The position numbers were made by a program, and so were the translations under genes. Positions 16,399 through 24,459 of a DNA stretch of 64,000 bases are shown piece by piece. The notes beneath the pieces were generated by a model. That model did not search any database and was not told the DNA's origin. It saw nothing but the letters and a program-made list of their open reading frames with translations. The DNA is taken from positions 1 to 64,000 of the forward strand of contig JAUNFB010000004.1 in NCBI GenBank assembly GCA_030525245.1. The letters run 5' to 3'. How positions within the stretch are numbered: position 1 is the first letter of the stretch; every line of letters begins with the position of its first letter. This DNA comes from Erysipelotrichia bacterium (lineage in GTDB: Bacteria > Bacillota_I > Bacilli_A > Erysipelotrichales > Erysipelotrichaceae).

Positions 16399-18303
16399 TT
16401 ATTTTCTTAATATATGTTTATAAAGAATTGCTATTTTGTTTATAAAGTATTCGTATGTTGGATTTTGACAAATATCTTCTACCAATTCTTGGTTGGAAAT
16501 GATGAAAGAGAGATAGTACCAAAATGAGAGAGCGGTTTGATTGAATTTTTCGATGGAAACCAATAAAACCAGCTTAACTTCGTTTTTTTCATCCCATTTA
16601 ACAGGATTGTTCAGTATTAATACGGATATAAAAGTGTTGTCGGTTATAGATTTGACCGGATGTAAAACAGCTATAGAATGTCCGAAATAAGACATACTTA
16701 TTTCCTCGTGCTCCAATACGGATTGATATAACGGTTGTTTGATGTCAAATAAGTTGATAGCATTGCGACACATAAATTCAATTATTTCGCTTTTAGATTG
16801 AAAGTCTTTAACATAAAACAAATCTTTATAAAATTTAGCTGTTATACTGTCAATACCATTAAAACCATTTAATGCGAATTCTATCTTTTGATAATTACTT
16901 TCATTTAAAAATAAATCGACATATACAATATTATATTTTTCGGAGATTTCCTTATCGGTGGTGAATAATGCACCGTATTTGGTCATATCTAATTGTCCGA
17001 TGGCTATAGGAGTTACAATGTCAAAAGATTTGATTTTATTAAACCACTGATAGAATTTTTGTTTGACTAAGAAACAGTTACTTTTCTTTTCGGAAGAAAT
17101 CAGCAGCACATTGATAGATGATGAAGTACTGTTTTTTCTTTGCAGACCGTTGGCGAAATGAATTGCTAAATATGATATTTCATCCTCGGTTAGTTTTATG
17201 CCGTATTTCAGCATGAATTCGTGAGCGAAAGTATATGCTAAGTCAAAGGCAATCACATGATTTTGTTTAATACTGTAGGTGATTTCATTAGATAATTGTA
17301 AATCAAAACGTGCTCTCGACAATAAAGGAGTTGTGTGCAGGGCTAAATCCATTCGTAAATCGATATCATCGACAAAATCAATATTGTATTTATCTTTTAA
17401 TTTGATAAGGACATCGGTTATAAAATTGGCTATGTCTAAAGAAATATAGTCATCATCATACAATTCTCGTTTTCCTTGAATATTTATCGCCAGAAGATTG
17501 GCCTCAAACTCGGAATAATCGACATTAAATATTCGACAGATGTTTCGCATGATTTCCTGGGCAACTATTTGAATGTGCTGATAAGATTTATCTAGGGAAA
17601 CAGCATCTTTTTCGATATAGTTATTTTTTTTCATTCGCCATACGGAAGTATAGATGTGAACAACCAAATTTTGGAATACGTGGTCGGATACATTTATTCG
17701 ACTGTTGATGAAGGACTGCAATAAAACATTTTTGATTTTGGACAGTACTTCGTTATCGTTTTGATCGGGTCCAAGCAGACGATTTTCATTGACGGTGATA
17801 GCGAATAAATTCTCTTTGACAATGCATTGCCGAATATCCTTTTCATTCGCTTTTAATAACAGACCATTGGTTGTTGAAGAGATGACTTCTATATTATAAC
17901 TTTTAAATATTTTTTTGACTTTTTTCAAATCAACGGATAAAGTTGATCGGGAAATATATAAATCATCGCAAAGTTTTATCGGATTAATATTTTTGGAACT
18001 TATCAAAGCTCTTTGAATATATTTTATCCGTTGACTTTGATCATATACATTATTATCGTTTAAACAGTTTTTTTCAAAATTGTCGAATAATTTCTTGTTT
18101 TCAATTTTAAAAAGATATCCTTTGGATGGAGTCGATATGATACGGGCACCATTATTTTCGATTTCGTGTTTTATTTCTGAAATATCGCTTTTTAATGTAC
18201 GCAAAGAAATATTATGCTTTTTGGAAAGAGTATCGGCAGTTATATAAGCATTTGAAAAATTCACCAAGTCAGACAGAATAGCTTGTTGTCTTTTTATTAA
18301 CAT
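16399..18303 (-). CDS. PRD-containing transcriptional activator with EIIB-like and EIIA domains
   Basis: The 634-residue protein follows the MtlR/LicR type plan: an HTH_11 domain (1 to about 60, SLRTLKSDISEI), a second helix-turn-helix region (about 80-150, YISRSTLSVDLKK), two PTS regulation domains (about 185-395), a GatB-like EIIB segment (about 395-480) and a C-terminal EIIA(Fru/Mtl) domain whose phosphorylatable His is in IAVLHPVK. It is a DNA-binding regulator controlled by HPr and PTS phosphorylation, not an RNA antiterminator, because no CAT domain is present. It is divergent from the 13-gene catabolic block, so it is the obvious regulator of that block. Confidence 0.9.
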   Translation of the reverse strand: MLIKRQQAILSDLVNFSNAYITADTLSKKHNISLRTLKSDISEIKHEIENNGARIISTPSKGYLFKIENKKLFDNFEKNCLNDNNVYDQSQRIKYIQRALISSKNINPIKLCDDLYISRSTLSVDLKKVKKIFKSYNIEVISSTTNGLLLKANEKDIRQCIVKENLFAITVNENRLLGPDQNDNEVLSKIKNVLLQSFINSRINVSDHVFQNLVVHIYTSVWRMKKNNYIEKDAVSLDKSYQHIQIVAQEIMRNICRIFNVDYSEFEANLLAINIQGKRELYDDDYISLDIANFITDVLIKLKDKYNIDFVDDIDLRMDLALHTTPLLSRARFDLQLSNEITYSIKQNHVIAFDLAYTFAHEFMLKYGIKLTEDEISYLAIHFANGLQRKNSTSSSINVLLISSEKKSNCFLVKQKFYQWFNKIKSFDIVTPIAIGQLDMTKYGALFTTDKEISEKYNIVYVDLFLNESNYQKIEFALNGFNGIDSITAKFYKDLFYVKDFQSKSEIIEFMCRNAINLFDIKQPLYQSVLEHEEISMSYFGHSIAVLHPVKSITDNTFISVLILNNPVKWDEKNEVKLVLLVSIEKFNQTALSFWYYLSFIISNQELVEDICQNPTYEYFINKIAILYKHILRK

Positions 18304-18342
18304 TTGAAATTATCCTCCTTTTGATTTTTGCATTATTACATC

Positions 18343-18388
18343 GTGCAAATGATTGCACCAAGTAAATAATCTTTAATGGTAATATAAT
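18343..18388 (+). promoter_or_regulatory. Activator site and promoter of catabolic block A
   Basis: A perfect inverted repeat GTGCAA-ATGA-TTGCAC (18343-18358) sits upstream of a consensus -10 TATAAT (18383-18388) whose expected -35 position (18360-18365) reads AAGTAA, a very poor match. This is the layout of an activator-dependent promoter. The palindrome lies between the divergent PRD regulator gene and the operon, so that regulator is the probable ligand (inferred). Confidence 0.6.
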
Positions 18389-18475
18389 TTTGTATTTAAT
18401 ACTAAGGAATAACAAGAATATTTTAGCTTATAAAAGGGTTGAAATCAACATTGGGATTAAACGGAGGAATTGAAA

Positions 18476-19531
18476 ATGAGAAAAATTTCTATTATTGCCG
18501 ACGGACAATTTGCTGATAAACAAGAAGATAAAGATCTTGTTTTGAGCAGATTTTCCTTTGTGAAAGAGTTAGGTGCGGAAATCAATTTGGTTACCGATGA
18601 AAAATTTACGGTACTTCCGGAAGGATGTCCTTACAAATCGGCTAAACATCGTATTGAATTTGAAGGTCCGACAGTGTTTGACTATGATCCGGCTTTTTTG
18701 AAGAGTCTAGAAGGATCGGAAGCGATAATCGTACATTACAGTGCGGTAAATAAAAAAATGTTGGATGCGGTTAAGAATTTGAAATTTATCGGTGTATTAA
18801 GAAGTGGTGTGGAAAATGTGGAAATCGAAGCAGCAAATGCTCGAAATATTGCGGTTAGTTGTTCTCCGGGAAGAGTTTCCGAACCGGTAGCCGACTATAC
18901 TGTTACTTTAATATGTGCATTTAACAGAAATGTATCTCAACATGATATGGCTCACAAGGGAAAATGGGAGCAGGATAAATCGTTTGTTCCACCTTTAATG
19001 TCTGAACTGACAGTCGGTATTGTCGGGTTTGGTATTATCGGTAAAAAAGTAGCGAAAAGATTAGCCGGATTCGGTTGTCGTCTTATTGCTTACGATCCGT
19101 TTATGAATGAGGAAGCAGCTAAGCAATTAGGCGTAGAACCGGTAAGTTTGGAGGAATTAATGAAGCAATCGGATTGTGTGACAGTTCATGCCAGATATAC
19201 GGAAGAAACTGCCAATTTGATTAGCAGGCAGAATATTGCGTTAATGAAACCGTCAGCTTTTATTGTTAATACTGCAAGGTCAAGATTAATTGATGAAGAA
19301 GCACTTGTTGAGGCCTTGAAAAATCATAAAATTCGCGGAGCAGCATTGGATGTATATAACAGTGAACCGTTACCGGATGATTCGCCGTTCTTCCAAATGG
19401 ATAATGTTTTATTATCACCGCATATTGCCGGAACATCGGGTAATTGGACAAGAATGACTTGCGCAGCTATGGAGACTGAATTGAGAAATTATTTAGAAGG
19501 CAAAAAATTACAATATCAAGTAAATAAATAA
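18476..19531 (+). CDS. D-2-hydroxyacid dehydrogenase (phosphoglycerate dehydrogenase-like)
   Basis: This 351-residue NAD-dependent enzyme interconverts a D-2-hydroxyacid and its 2-oxoacid. The nucleotide fold carries GFGIIGKKVAKRL (about 186), and the catalytic triad is complete: Arg in NTARSRL, Glu in YNSEPLP and His in LSPHIAG. I start at ATG 18476 (MRKISIIADG), 8 nt after GGAGG; an in-frame TTG at 18470 is too close to that site. It is the first gene of block A and probably acts on an intermediate made from the PTS sugar, together with the aldolase that follows at 13 nt. Confidence 0.9.
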   Translation: MRKISIIADGQFADKQEDKDLVLSRFSFVKELGAEINLVTDEKFTVLPEGCPYKSAKHRIEFEGPTVFDYDPAFLKSLEGSEAIIVHYSAVNKKMLDAVKNLKFIGVLRSGVENVEIEAANARNIAVSCSPGRVSEPVADYTVTLICAFNRNVSQHDMAHKGKWEQDKSFVPPLMSELTVGIVGFGIIGKKVAKRLAGFGCRLIAYDPFMNEEAAKQLGVEPVSLEELMKQSDCVTVHARYTEETANLISRQNIALMKPSAFIVNTARSRLIDEEALVEALKNHKIRGAALDVYNSEPLPDDSPFFQMDNVLLSPHIAGTSGNWTRMTCAAMETELRNYLEGKKLQYQVNK

Positions 19532-19544
19532 ACGGAGGAATATT

Positions 19545-20417
19545 ATGTTAGTTGGAATGAAAGAAATACTGGTTAAAGCCAGAAAAGAAGGTTACGGAGT
19601 TATCGCTCCGACAATCAAAAGCATGGAAGAGATTAAAGTCTCTATCGATGCTGCCGAAAAGAAAAACTCAGCTGTGATTTTAAATTTCAATATCACTTAT
19701 GATTGGGTAAAGAGAGATGAAGATTTAGAGTTGGCAGCTTATATTGCTCGGGAAAGAGCAATTCGTTCGACGGTTCCTGTATGTGTGAATCTTGATCACG
19801 GCAAGGATTATGAATGTGTTATGCGAGCTATCAAATATGGATTCGGTTCGGTAATGATTGATGCCAGCTATAAAACATTTGAAGAAAATGTTGAAATTAC
19901 CAAGAAAGTTTGTGAAACAGCTCATGCAGCCGGCTTATCTGTAGAAGCGGAATTAGGTTGTGTCGGTATGGCTGATCCTTCATTCACTATTTTGGGTAAG
20001 TACACTCAAACTACGGAAACCGATCCTGATGTCGTTGTGGAATTTGTTAAGAGAACCAATGTGGACTTTTTAGCGATTTCTATCGGTAATGCTCATGGAC
20101 CGTATGCCAAAGATATCGTTCCGCATTTGAATTTCGAGTTATTACAAAAAATAGCAGCAGCTACGCCTATTCCGTTGGTTTTACACGGTGGTTCGGGAAC
20201 CGGTGATGAAAACATGGGAAAAGCTTGTACAATGGGTATTTGCAAGATTAATGTTGCTACCGATTTATCAAAAGAAGGCGTTAAAGTTGCTTTAGACGCT
20301 TTGAATAAGGATGAAAAACATGGTAGATTGGATTTCATTCAAAATTATAATACCGGTTTCCAAAACAAGATCGAATACTACATGGATGTATTCGGTTCAA
20401 CCGGTAAAGCTTTTTAA
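19545..20417 (+). CDS. Class II ketose-bisphosphate aldolase (GatY/KbaY/Fba type)
   Basis: This zinc-dependent aldolase of 290 residues cleaves a ketose 1,6- or 1,7-type bisphosphate, or a related phosphorylated keto sugar, to dihydroxyacetone phosphate and an aldehyde. The catalytic Asp84 and zinc-ligand His85 are in NLDHGKD; the other zinc ligands lie in IGNAHGPYA and VLHGGSG, which also form the phosphate site. It follows the dehydrogenase by 13 nt and precedes the PTS genes, consistent with breakdown of a sugar phosphate delivered by that PTS. No kinase gene is in the block. Confidence 0.92.
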   Translation: MLVGMKEILVKARKEGYGVIAPTIKSMEEIKVSIDAAEKKNSAVILNFNITYDWVKRDEDLELAAYIARERAIRSTVPVCVNLDHGKDYECVMRAIKYGFGSVMIDASYKTFEENVEITKKVCETAHAAGLSVEAELGCVGMADPSFTILGKYTQTTETDPDVVVEFVKRTNVDFLAISIGNAHGPYAKDIVPHLNFELLQKIAAATPIPLVLHGGSGTGDENMGKACTMGICKINVATDLSKEGVKVALDALNKDEKHGRLDFIQNYNTGFQNKIEYYMDVFGSTGKAF

Positions 20418-20431
20418 AACAAATGAAGTAA

Positions 20432-20990
20432 TGTGCATTTCACAATAAAGAAAAGGAGAAAATTATGTCATTTATATATGCTCGTGTTGACAGCCGTTTG
20501 GTTCACGGTCAGGTAGGAGCTAAATTGGTTCGGTATTTAAATATTTCCCGAATTGCTTTAGTTGATGATGCGGTAGCAAAAGATGAATTTATGAAGCAAA
20601 TTTATACTTTTTCCGCAAAAGCCTGCGGTGCAGTTGTAGAAATTTATTCAGTAGATGAGATTGCTGAAAGATACAAACAAGGCAAATTTGAAAATGCCCG
20701 TTATATGTTATTGTTTGGCAGTATCGATACGGCTTATCGTACTTTGATGGCAGGGGTTGACTATAAAGATTTAGCTATCGGTTCTATTAAATGCGATAGT
20801 CCGGATCAAAAACTGGCCTATAAATTGGTTTATATTTCATCGGATGATGCTCGAAAATTGAGAGAAATTTCTGCTAAAGAGGTTAATGCTTATTTTCAAT
20901 TGATGCCTGGCGAAGATAAACCTGTCAGTGTCGAAGAGGGTATAAAAACGGCCGGTTTTTAATTAACAAATATTTAATATGAAATGCACA
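20432..20990. repeat. 11-bp complementary elements flanking the IIB gene
   Basis: TGTGCATTTCA (20432-20442) just before the IIB ribosome site and its exact reverse complement TGAAATGCACA (20980-20990) just before the IIC ribosome site. In one transcript these could pair across IIB, or they could be copies of a DNA site in opposite orientations. Two copies of an AT-rich 11-mer could also be chance. Confidence 0.35.
20465..20962 (+). CDS. PTS mannose/fructose/sorbose family component IIB (block A)
   Basis: EIIB receives phosphate from IIA on His14 in DSRLVHGQVG and gives it to the sugar during transport through IIC/IID. The 165-residue length and fold elements match the Man/Sor family. It begins the gene order IIB-IIC-IID-IIA of this block. 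AAAGGAG precedes the ATG. Confidence 0.95.
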   Translation: MSFIYARVDSRLVHGQVGAKLVRYLNISRIALVDDAVAKDEFMKQIYTFSAKACGAVVEIYSVDEIAERYKQGKFENARYMLLFGSIDTAYRTLMAGVDYKDLAIGSIKCDSPDQKLAYKLVYISSDDARKLREISAKEVNAYFQLMPGEDKPVSVEEGIKTAGF

Positions 20991-21011
20991 AGTAAATAGA
21001 AGGAGAAAAAA

Positions 21012-21767
21012 ATGGATACTTCGTATATTATCAGAATTCTTATTGTAGCTATTCTTTACGGTATCGGTTCATCACACATCTTCCATACTTATCTTTGGGT
21101 ATGGTTGTACCATGGTTTAGTGGGTGGACTTGTGATCGGTATTGTAATGGGTGATCCGGCAAAGGGTGCTTTGATCGGGGCTCAATTAAACACTATCTTT
21201 TTAGGTATGGTTTTCTATGGCGGTGCATTGCCTGCCGACACGTTTATGGCAACTTGTATATCCGTACCGTTAGCTTGCACACTGGGACTGTCCTTAGACG
21301 AAACATTACTGGTTGCTGTTCCTTGTGCAACTTTAGGTGTATTGATTGTAACTTTTATCAGATCAATGAATACCGCTATTTGGATTCCGTATGTTGAAAA
21401 AGCGGTTCAAAACGGTGATGTGAAGAGAATTAAATTAGGTTCGGGTTTATATCCGTTCTTGGCAGCTGTGGCTTTAGCTTCACCGATCGTGTTTATCGCT
21501 TTATATTTCGGTCCGTCATTTATCGAAGTGGTTATCAATGCTTTGCCTGCATGGATTTCTAAATCATTGAATGCTTTAAGTTCGTTATTACCGGCATTAG
21601 GCTTTGCTATGTACATCAGAATAATCGGTACTACAAAGACTATTCCGTTCTTCATCTTAGGATTCTTTATGATGCAGTTCTTCAATTTATCGATTTTCGG
21701 TATTGCGATCTTCGGTTTTGCTTTAGCTTATCTGACAGTTTATATGAATAAGGATTTAATGGGTTAG
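21012..21767 (+). CDS. PTS mannose/fructose/sorbose family component IIC (block A)
   Basis: The 251-residue membrane protein has the Man-family EIIC pattern, with about seven to eight hydrophobic segments and the conserved GxxxGDxxxGxxIGAQL-like stretch (IVMGDPAKGALIGAQLN, about 49-65). Together with IID it forms the sugar channel. It lies 49 nt after IIB and 13 nt before IID. The substrate cannot be assigned from sequence alone. Confidence 0.94.
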   Translation: MDTSYIIRILIVAILYGIGSSHIFHTYLWVWLYHGLVGGLVIGIVMGDPAKGALIGAQLNTIFLGMVFYGGALPADTFMATCISVPLACTLGLSLDETLLVAVPCATLGVLIVTFIRSMNTAIWIPYVEKAVQNGDVKRIKLGSGLYPFLAAVALASPIVFIALYFGPSFIEVVINALPAWISKSLNALSSLLPALGFAMYIRIIGTTKTIPFFILGFFMMQFFNLSIFGIAIFGFALAYLTVYMNKDLMG

Positions 21768-21780
21768 GAGGAAGATAAAA

Positions 21781-22611
21781 ATGGAAAATAATAATAAAGA
21801 ATACAGAGCTTTACCTAAAAAACTGATCTATAAATCATTATTTCGTCAACATGTTTTAAATCAATTATCTTTCGGATATGACAGAGGTTATGTTAATTCC
21901 TGGACGTCGGGTGCATTACCTTGTTTACAATATTTATATCAGGATGATCCTGAAGGATTTAAAGCGGCATTGGAAAGAACTCGTGATTATTGGTTATGTG
22001 AACAAACTTTTGCCTCTTTGGCTTTCGGTATCTATTTGTCAATGGAAGAGCAATATGCTAATGGTGCCGATTTTGACCCTCAATTAATTCGTGAAATTAA
22101 ATCGTCTATTATGGGCCCGTTGTCGGGAATGGGTGATTCATTACTCGGTTCAACTGTTCGTCAATTGGTAATGATTTTCTTCCTCGGTTATGCGATGGAA
22201 GGTGTAACTTGGGCAGGTTTAGGATTTGTTGTAGTTTACAGTTTGCTTATCAATACACCGCTGATTATCTTATTCTGTAAAACAGGTTATAAATACGGCA
22301 AACAGGCTGTCGCAAAGTTATTGGGTACACCATGGCTAGAAGTTATAAGAGGTGCTTGCACTATGGCTTCTATGATTATAATGGGTGGTATGGCTGCAAA
22401 ATACACTACTTTTAAGTTGAATTACTCTTGGAGTGTCGGAGAAGCAACTTATTTCTTACAAGATAAAATTGATTCAGCAATTCCTGGCTTATTGGCATTG
22501 TTGGCTGTGTTTGTTTACTATCACTTTGTCGGTAAAAAAGTTAATTTCGTTTGGTTGATTTTCGGAACATTTGCTTTCTGCATATTGTTAGTGCTTATCG
22601 GCCTGATTTAA
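21781..22611 (+). CDS. PTS mannose/fructose/sorbose family component IID (block A)
   Basis: The 276-residue protein has the long hydrophilic N-terminal half and the conserved MGPLSGMGDSLLGSTVRQL motif (about 114-132) of EIID, then several hydrophobic helices. It completes the membrane part of the transporter. It has AGGAGG upstream and is followed by an intra-operon hairpin before the IIA gene. Confidence 0.94.
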   Translation: MENNNKEYRALPKKLIYKSLFRQHVLNQLSFGYDRGYVNSWTSGALPCLQYLYQDDPEGFKAALERTRDYWLCEQTFASLAFGIYLSMEEQYANGADFDPQLIREIKSSIMGPLSGMGDSLLGSTVRQLVMIFFLGYAMEGVTWAGLGFVVVYSLLINTPLIILFCKTGYKYGKQAVAKLLGTPWLEVIRGACTMASMIIMGGMAAKYTTFKLNYSWSVGEATYFLQDKIDSAIPGLLALLAVFVYYHFVGKKVNFVWLIFGTFAFCILLVLIGLI

Positions 22612-22620
22612 TTAATTGAA

Positions 22621-22660
22621 AATATGTTTCCGAGTACAATTATGTATTCGGAAACATATT
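22621..22660 (+). terminator. Strong hairpin between IID and IIA (attenuator or RNA-stability element)
   Basis: A 13-bp stem AATATGTTTCCGA / TCGGAAACATATT with about a 12-nt loop and only a short, broken T-tract. It may partially terminate, or protect the upstream IIB-IIC-IID message. Confidence 0.6.
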
Positions 22661-22681
22661 TAATGGGAGGAGCGTGTTTAT

Positions 22682-23089
22682 ATGAGCGTAAACATAATTG
22701 TGGCTTCTCACGGAAGATTCTGTGAGGAAATAATTAAAAGTGCGGAAATGATCGTGGGGAAAAATGAGCGGTTATTTTCCTTACCTTTATTAAAAGAAGA
22801 AGATCCAATGGATTATCGCCAGAAATTGGAACAGATTGTTAAGTCTTTTGGTAATAATCCATTTATTATTATCTGCGATATCATCGGTGGAACACCATAT
22901 AATTGTGCATTGCAAATGCTTCAAAAATACAATTGTGCGGTATTGACCGGATTATCATTACCGATGTTATTGGAAGCATATTATTTAGATAGTGATTCGG
23001 TTGACGAAACGGGAGAGATTTTGCTTAATTGTGCACAAAGTACATTGCAAGTTTTTACCAAGGAACTGATGAATAATATTTTGAAATAA
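22682..23089 (+). CDS. PTS mannose-family component IIA (block A)
   Basis: EIIA accepts phosphate from HPr on His10 in IVASHGRFCEE and passes it to the IIB encoded upstream. The 135-residue single domain matches free-standing Man-type IIA. Its position after IID, with its own strong ribosome site (GGGAGGAG) and a hairpin in front, suggests separate tuning of its level. The next gene, a ferredoxin-like protein, follows after 23 nt. Confidence 0.93.
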   Translation: MSVNIIVASHGRFCEEIIKSAEMIVGKNERLFSLPLLKEEDPMDYRQKLEQIVKSFGNNPFIIICDIIGGTPYNCALQMLQKYNCAVLTGLSLPMLLEAYYLDSDSVDETGEILLNCAQSTLQVFTKELMNNILK

Positions 23090-23112
23090 TTAAATCGGAG
23101 GACATTAATTGT

Positions 23113-23844
23113 ATGAAAATAAATCAAGAAAAATGTGTTGGATGTGGGCAATGCGCTGTTTATTGTCCGATGTCTGCAATTGAAGTTGTAAATCGTAAAG
23201 CAATTTTGAATGAGAAAAAGTGTGTGAATTGTTACAACTGCATTCGTAATGGATGCCCGGTAAAAGCGTTGGAAGTAACCGAATTACAATGGCCTTATAC
23301 TTTGCAGGAGTCATTAAGTTGTCCGACAGGAGTAGACGAGAAGTCCGGTGTTTCCGGTCGCGGAACTGCTGAAATGAAAACAAATGAGGTTACGGGAAGA
23401 ATCGGACACGGAAAAGTAGGTATTTGTTTGGAATTCGGCAGACCGGGTACGGGAACAACTTTCTATGATGTAGAAAAAGCATGTAAATGTTTAGGTAAAC
23501 ATCATGCATATTTTGAACCGTTAAATCCTGTTACATATGTTATGAGCAATACGGAAACAGGCGAAATCCAGGAAGATGTTAAGCCATTGTTTGTTCTGTC
23601 CGCTATAGTAGAGGCTTTGATTGATGCCGATCAATTGGAGGCAGTTTTGGAAGATGTGAAAATGCTGGCAAAGGAAGTTGATACGGTATTTTCTGTTGGA
23701 GTTTCTTCTTTAGTGAAAGAAGACGGAAGTACTTATTTTGATGAAACAATTGAGAAAATGGGGTTATCTGTATATCCGGAGGGAAAAACCAATGTTGGTT
23801 TAGGTAGACCTTTGTTTGATTTTAGTAAGGGGGAGCAAAGATGA
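23113..23844 (+). CDS. 4Fe-4S ferredoxin-domain protein of unknown function
   Basis: Residues 1 to about 55 are a two-cluster ferredoxin domain: C8, C11, C14, C18 and C37, C40, C43, C48 (the second motif has four residues before the last Cys instead of three). The remaining 190 residues contain a Gly/Arg-rich region (GRIGHGKVGICLEFGRPGTG, about 94-113) and a helical, acidic part, and I cannot place them in a named family. The stop overlaps the next gene by 4 nt, so the two products are probably made in step. Expected role: electron transfer to or from a partner in block A, perhaps the next protein. Confidence 0.7.
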   Translation: MKINQEKCVGCGQCAVYCPMSAIEVVNRKAILNEKKCVNCYNCIRNGCPVKALEVTELQWPYTLQESLSCPTGVDEKSGVSGRGTAEMKTNEVTGRIGHGKVGICLEFGRPGTGTTFYDVEKACKCLGKHHAYFEPLNPVTYVMSNTETGEIQEDVKPLFVLSAIVEALIDADQLEAVLEDVKMLAKEVDTVFSVGVSSLVKEDGSTYFDETIEKMGLSVYPEGKTNVGLGRPLFDFSKGEQR

Positions 23845-24458
23845 CACACACATTGCACAGAACGGGATCGGTTAATGATTTAAAGAAAGACTATATTATA
23901 TTAGCTATGCCGGTTAAAGGAGTTAATAAAGAAGGATCTAAGCAAAAATTAATTGATATATTGGATATCGGAATGAAAAACGGTGCTATCAATGCCGGTG
24001 ACACCCAATCGGGTAACATTTATTCTGTCGGCATCGATGGTTTAAAAGAAAGAATGAAAGATGGTGCTGTTTTGAATTTGACATTTGACAGTCAAGAGAA
24101 TGTTATTAAAACTCTTAAAGAAATCAAAGATTTGCAAAACGGTATGTCGGTAGTGGTAACCGGTTTGTTGGAATATACGAAGGAATGTTGTAAGCAGGCT
24201 GGTTTAAAAAGACATACCATCGCTCGTTCTTTGGGCGTATGGGGGAAAACAGAGTTGTTGCCTAAGCCGGAAGAAATGGAAATAATGACAATGTGCGGTC
24301 ATGGATTGATAACTGCCGACTTGATTTATAAAACCGCCGAAAAAGTTCGTAAAGGACAACTTACTTTGCAGCAAGCAGGAATAGAAATTGCTAAACCATG
24401 CGTTTGCGGGGCTTGTAATGTTACAAGAGCAGCCGAATTGATAGAAAAATTCTTATAA
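23841..24458 (+). CDS. Unrecognised cysteine-containing protein coupled to the ferredoxin-like protein
   Basis: I do not recognise this 205-residue family. It is soluble, with an N-terminal alpha/beta region (DYIILAMPVKGVN) and a glycine-rich middle. The C-terminal third carries MCGHGLI (about 152-158) and CVCGACN (about 188-194), with a CC pair near 121, all plausible cluster or metal ligands. It overlaps the ferredoxin gene (ATG within the last codons) and is followed 1 nt later by the amidohydrolase, so it sits between redox and ring-opening steps. A redox or cofactor-binding enzyme subunit is a guess from context only. Confidence 0.6.
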   Translation: MTHTLHRTGSVNDLKKDYIILAMPVKGVNKEGSKQKLIDILDIGMKNGAINAGDTQSGNIYSVGIDGLKERMKDGAVLNLTFDSQENVIKTLKEIKDLQNGMSVVVTGLLEYTKECCKQAGLKRHTIARSLGVWGKTELLPKPEEMEIMTMCGHGLITADLIYKTAEKVRKGQLTLQQAGIEIAKPCVCGACNVTRAAELIEKFL

Positions 24459-24459
24459 A

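Noticed and set aside
18304-18475. A sigma-54 promoter or RNA antiterminator site for the PRD regulator
   Set aside because: No GG-N10-GC type -24/-12 elements are present, the regulator lacks both an AAA+ domain and a CAT RNA-binding domain, and no terminator-antiterminator pair is seen.
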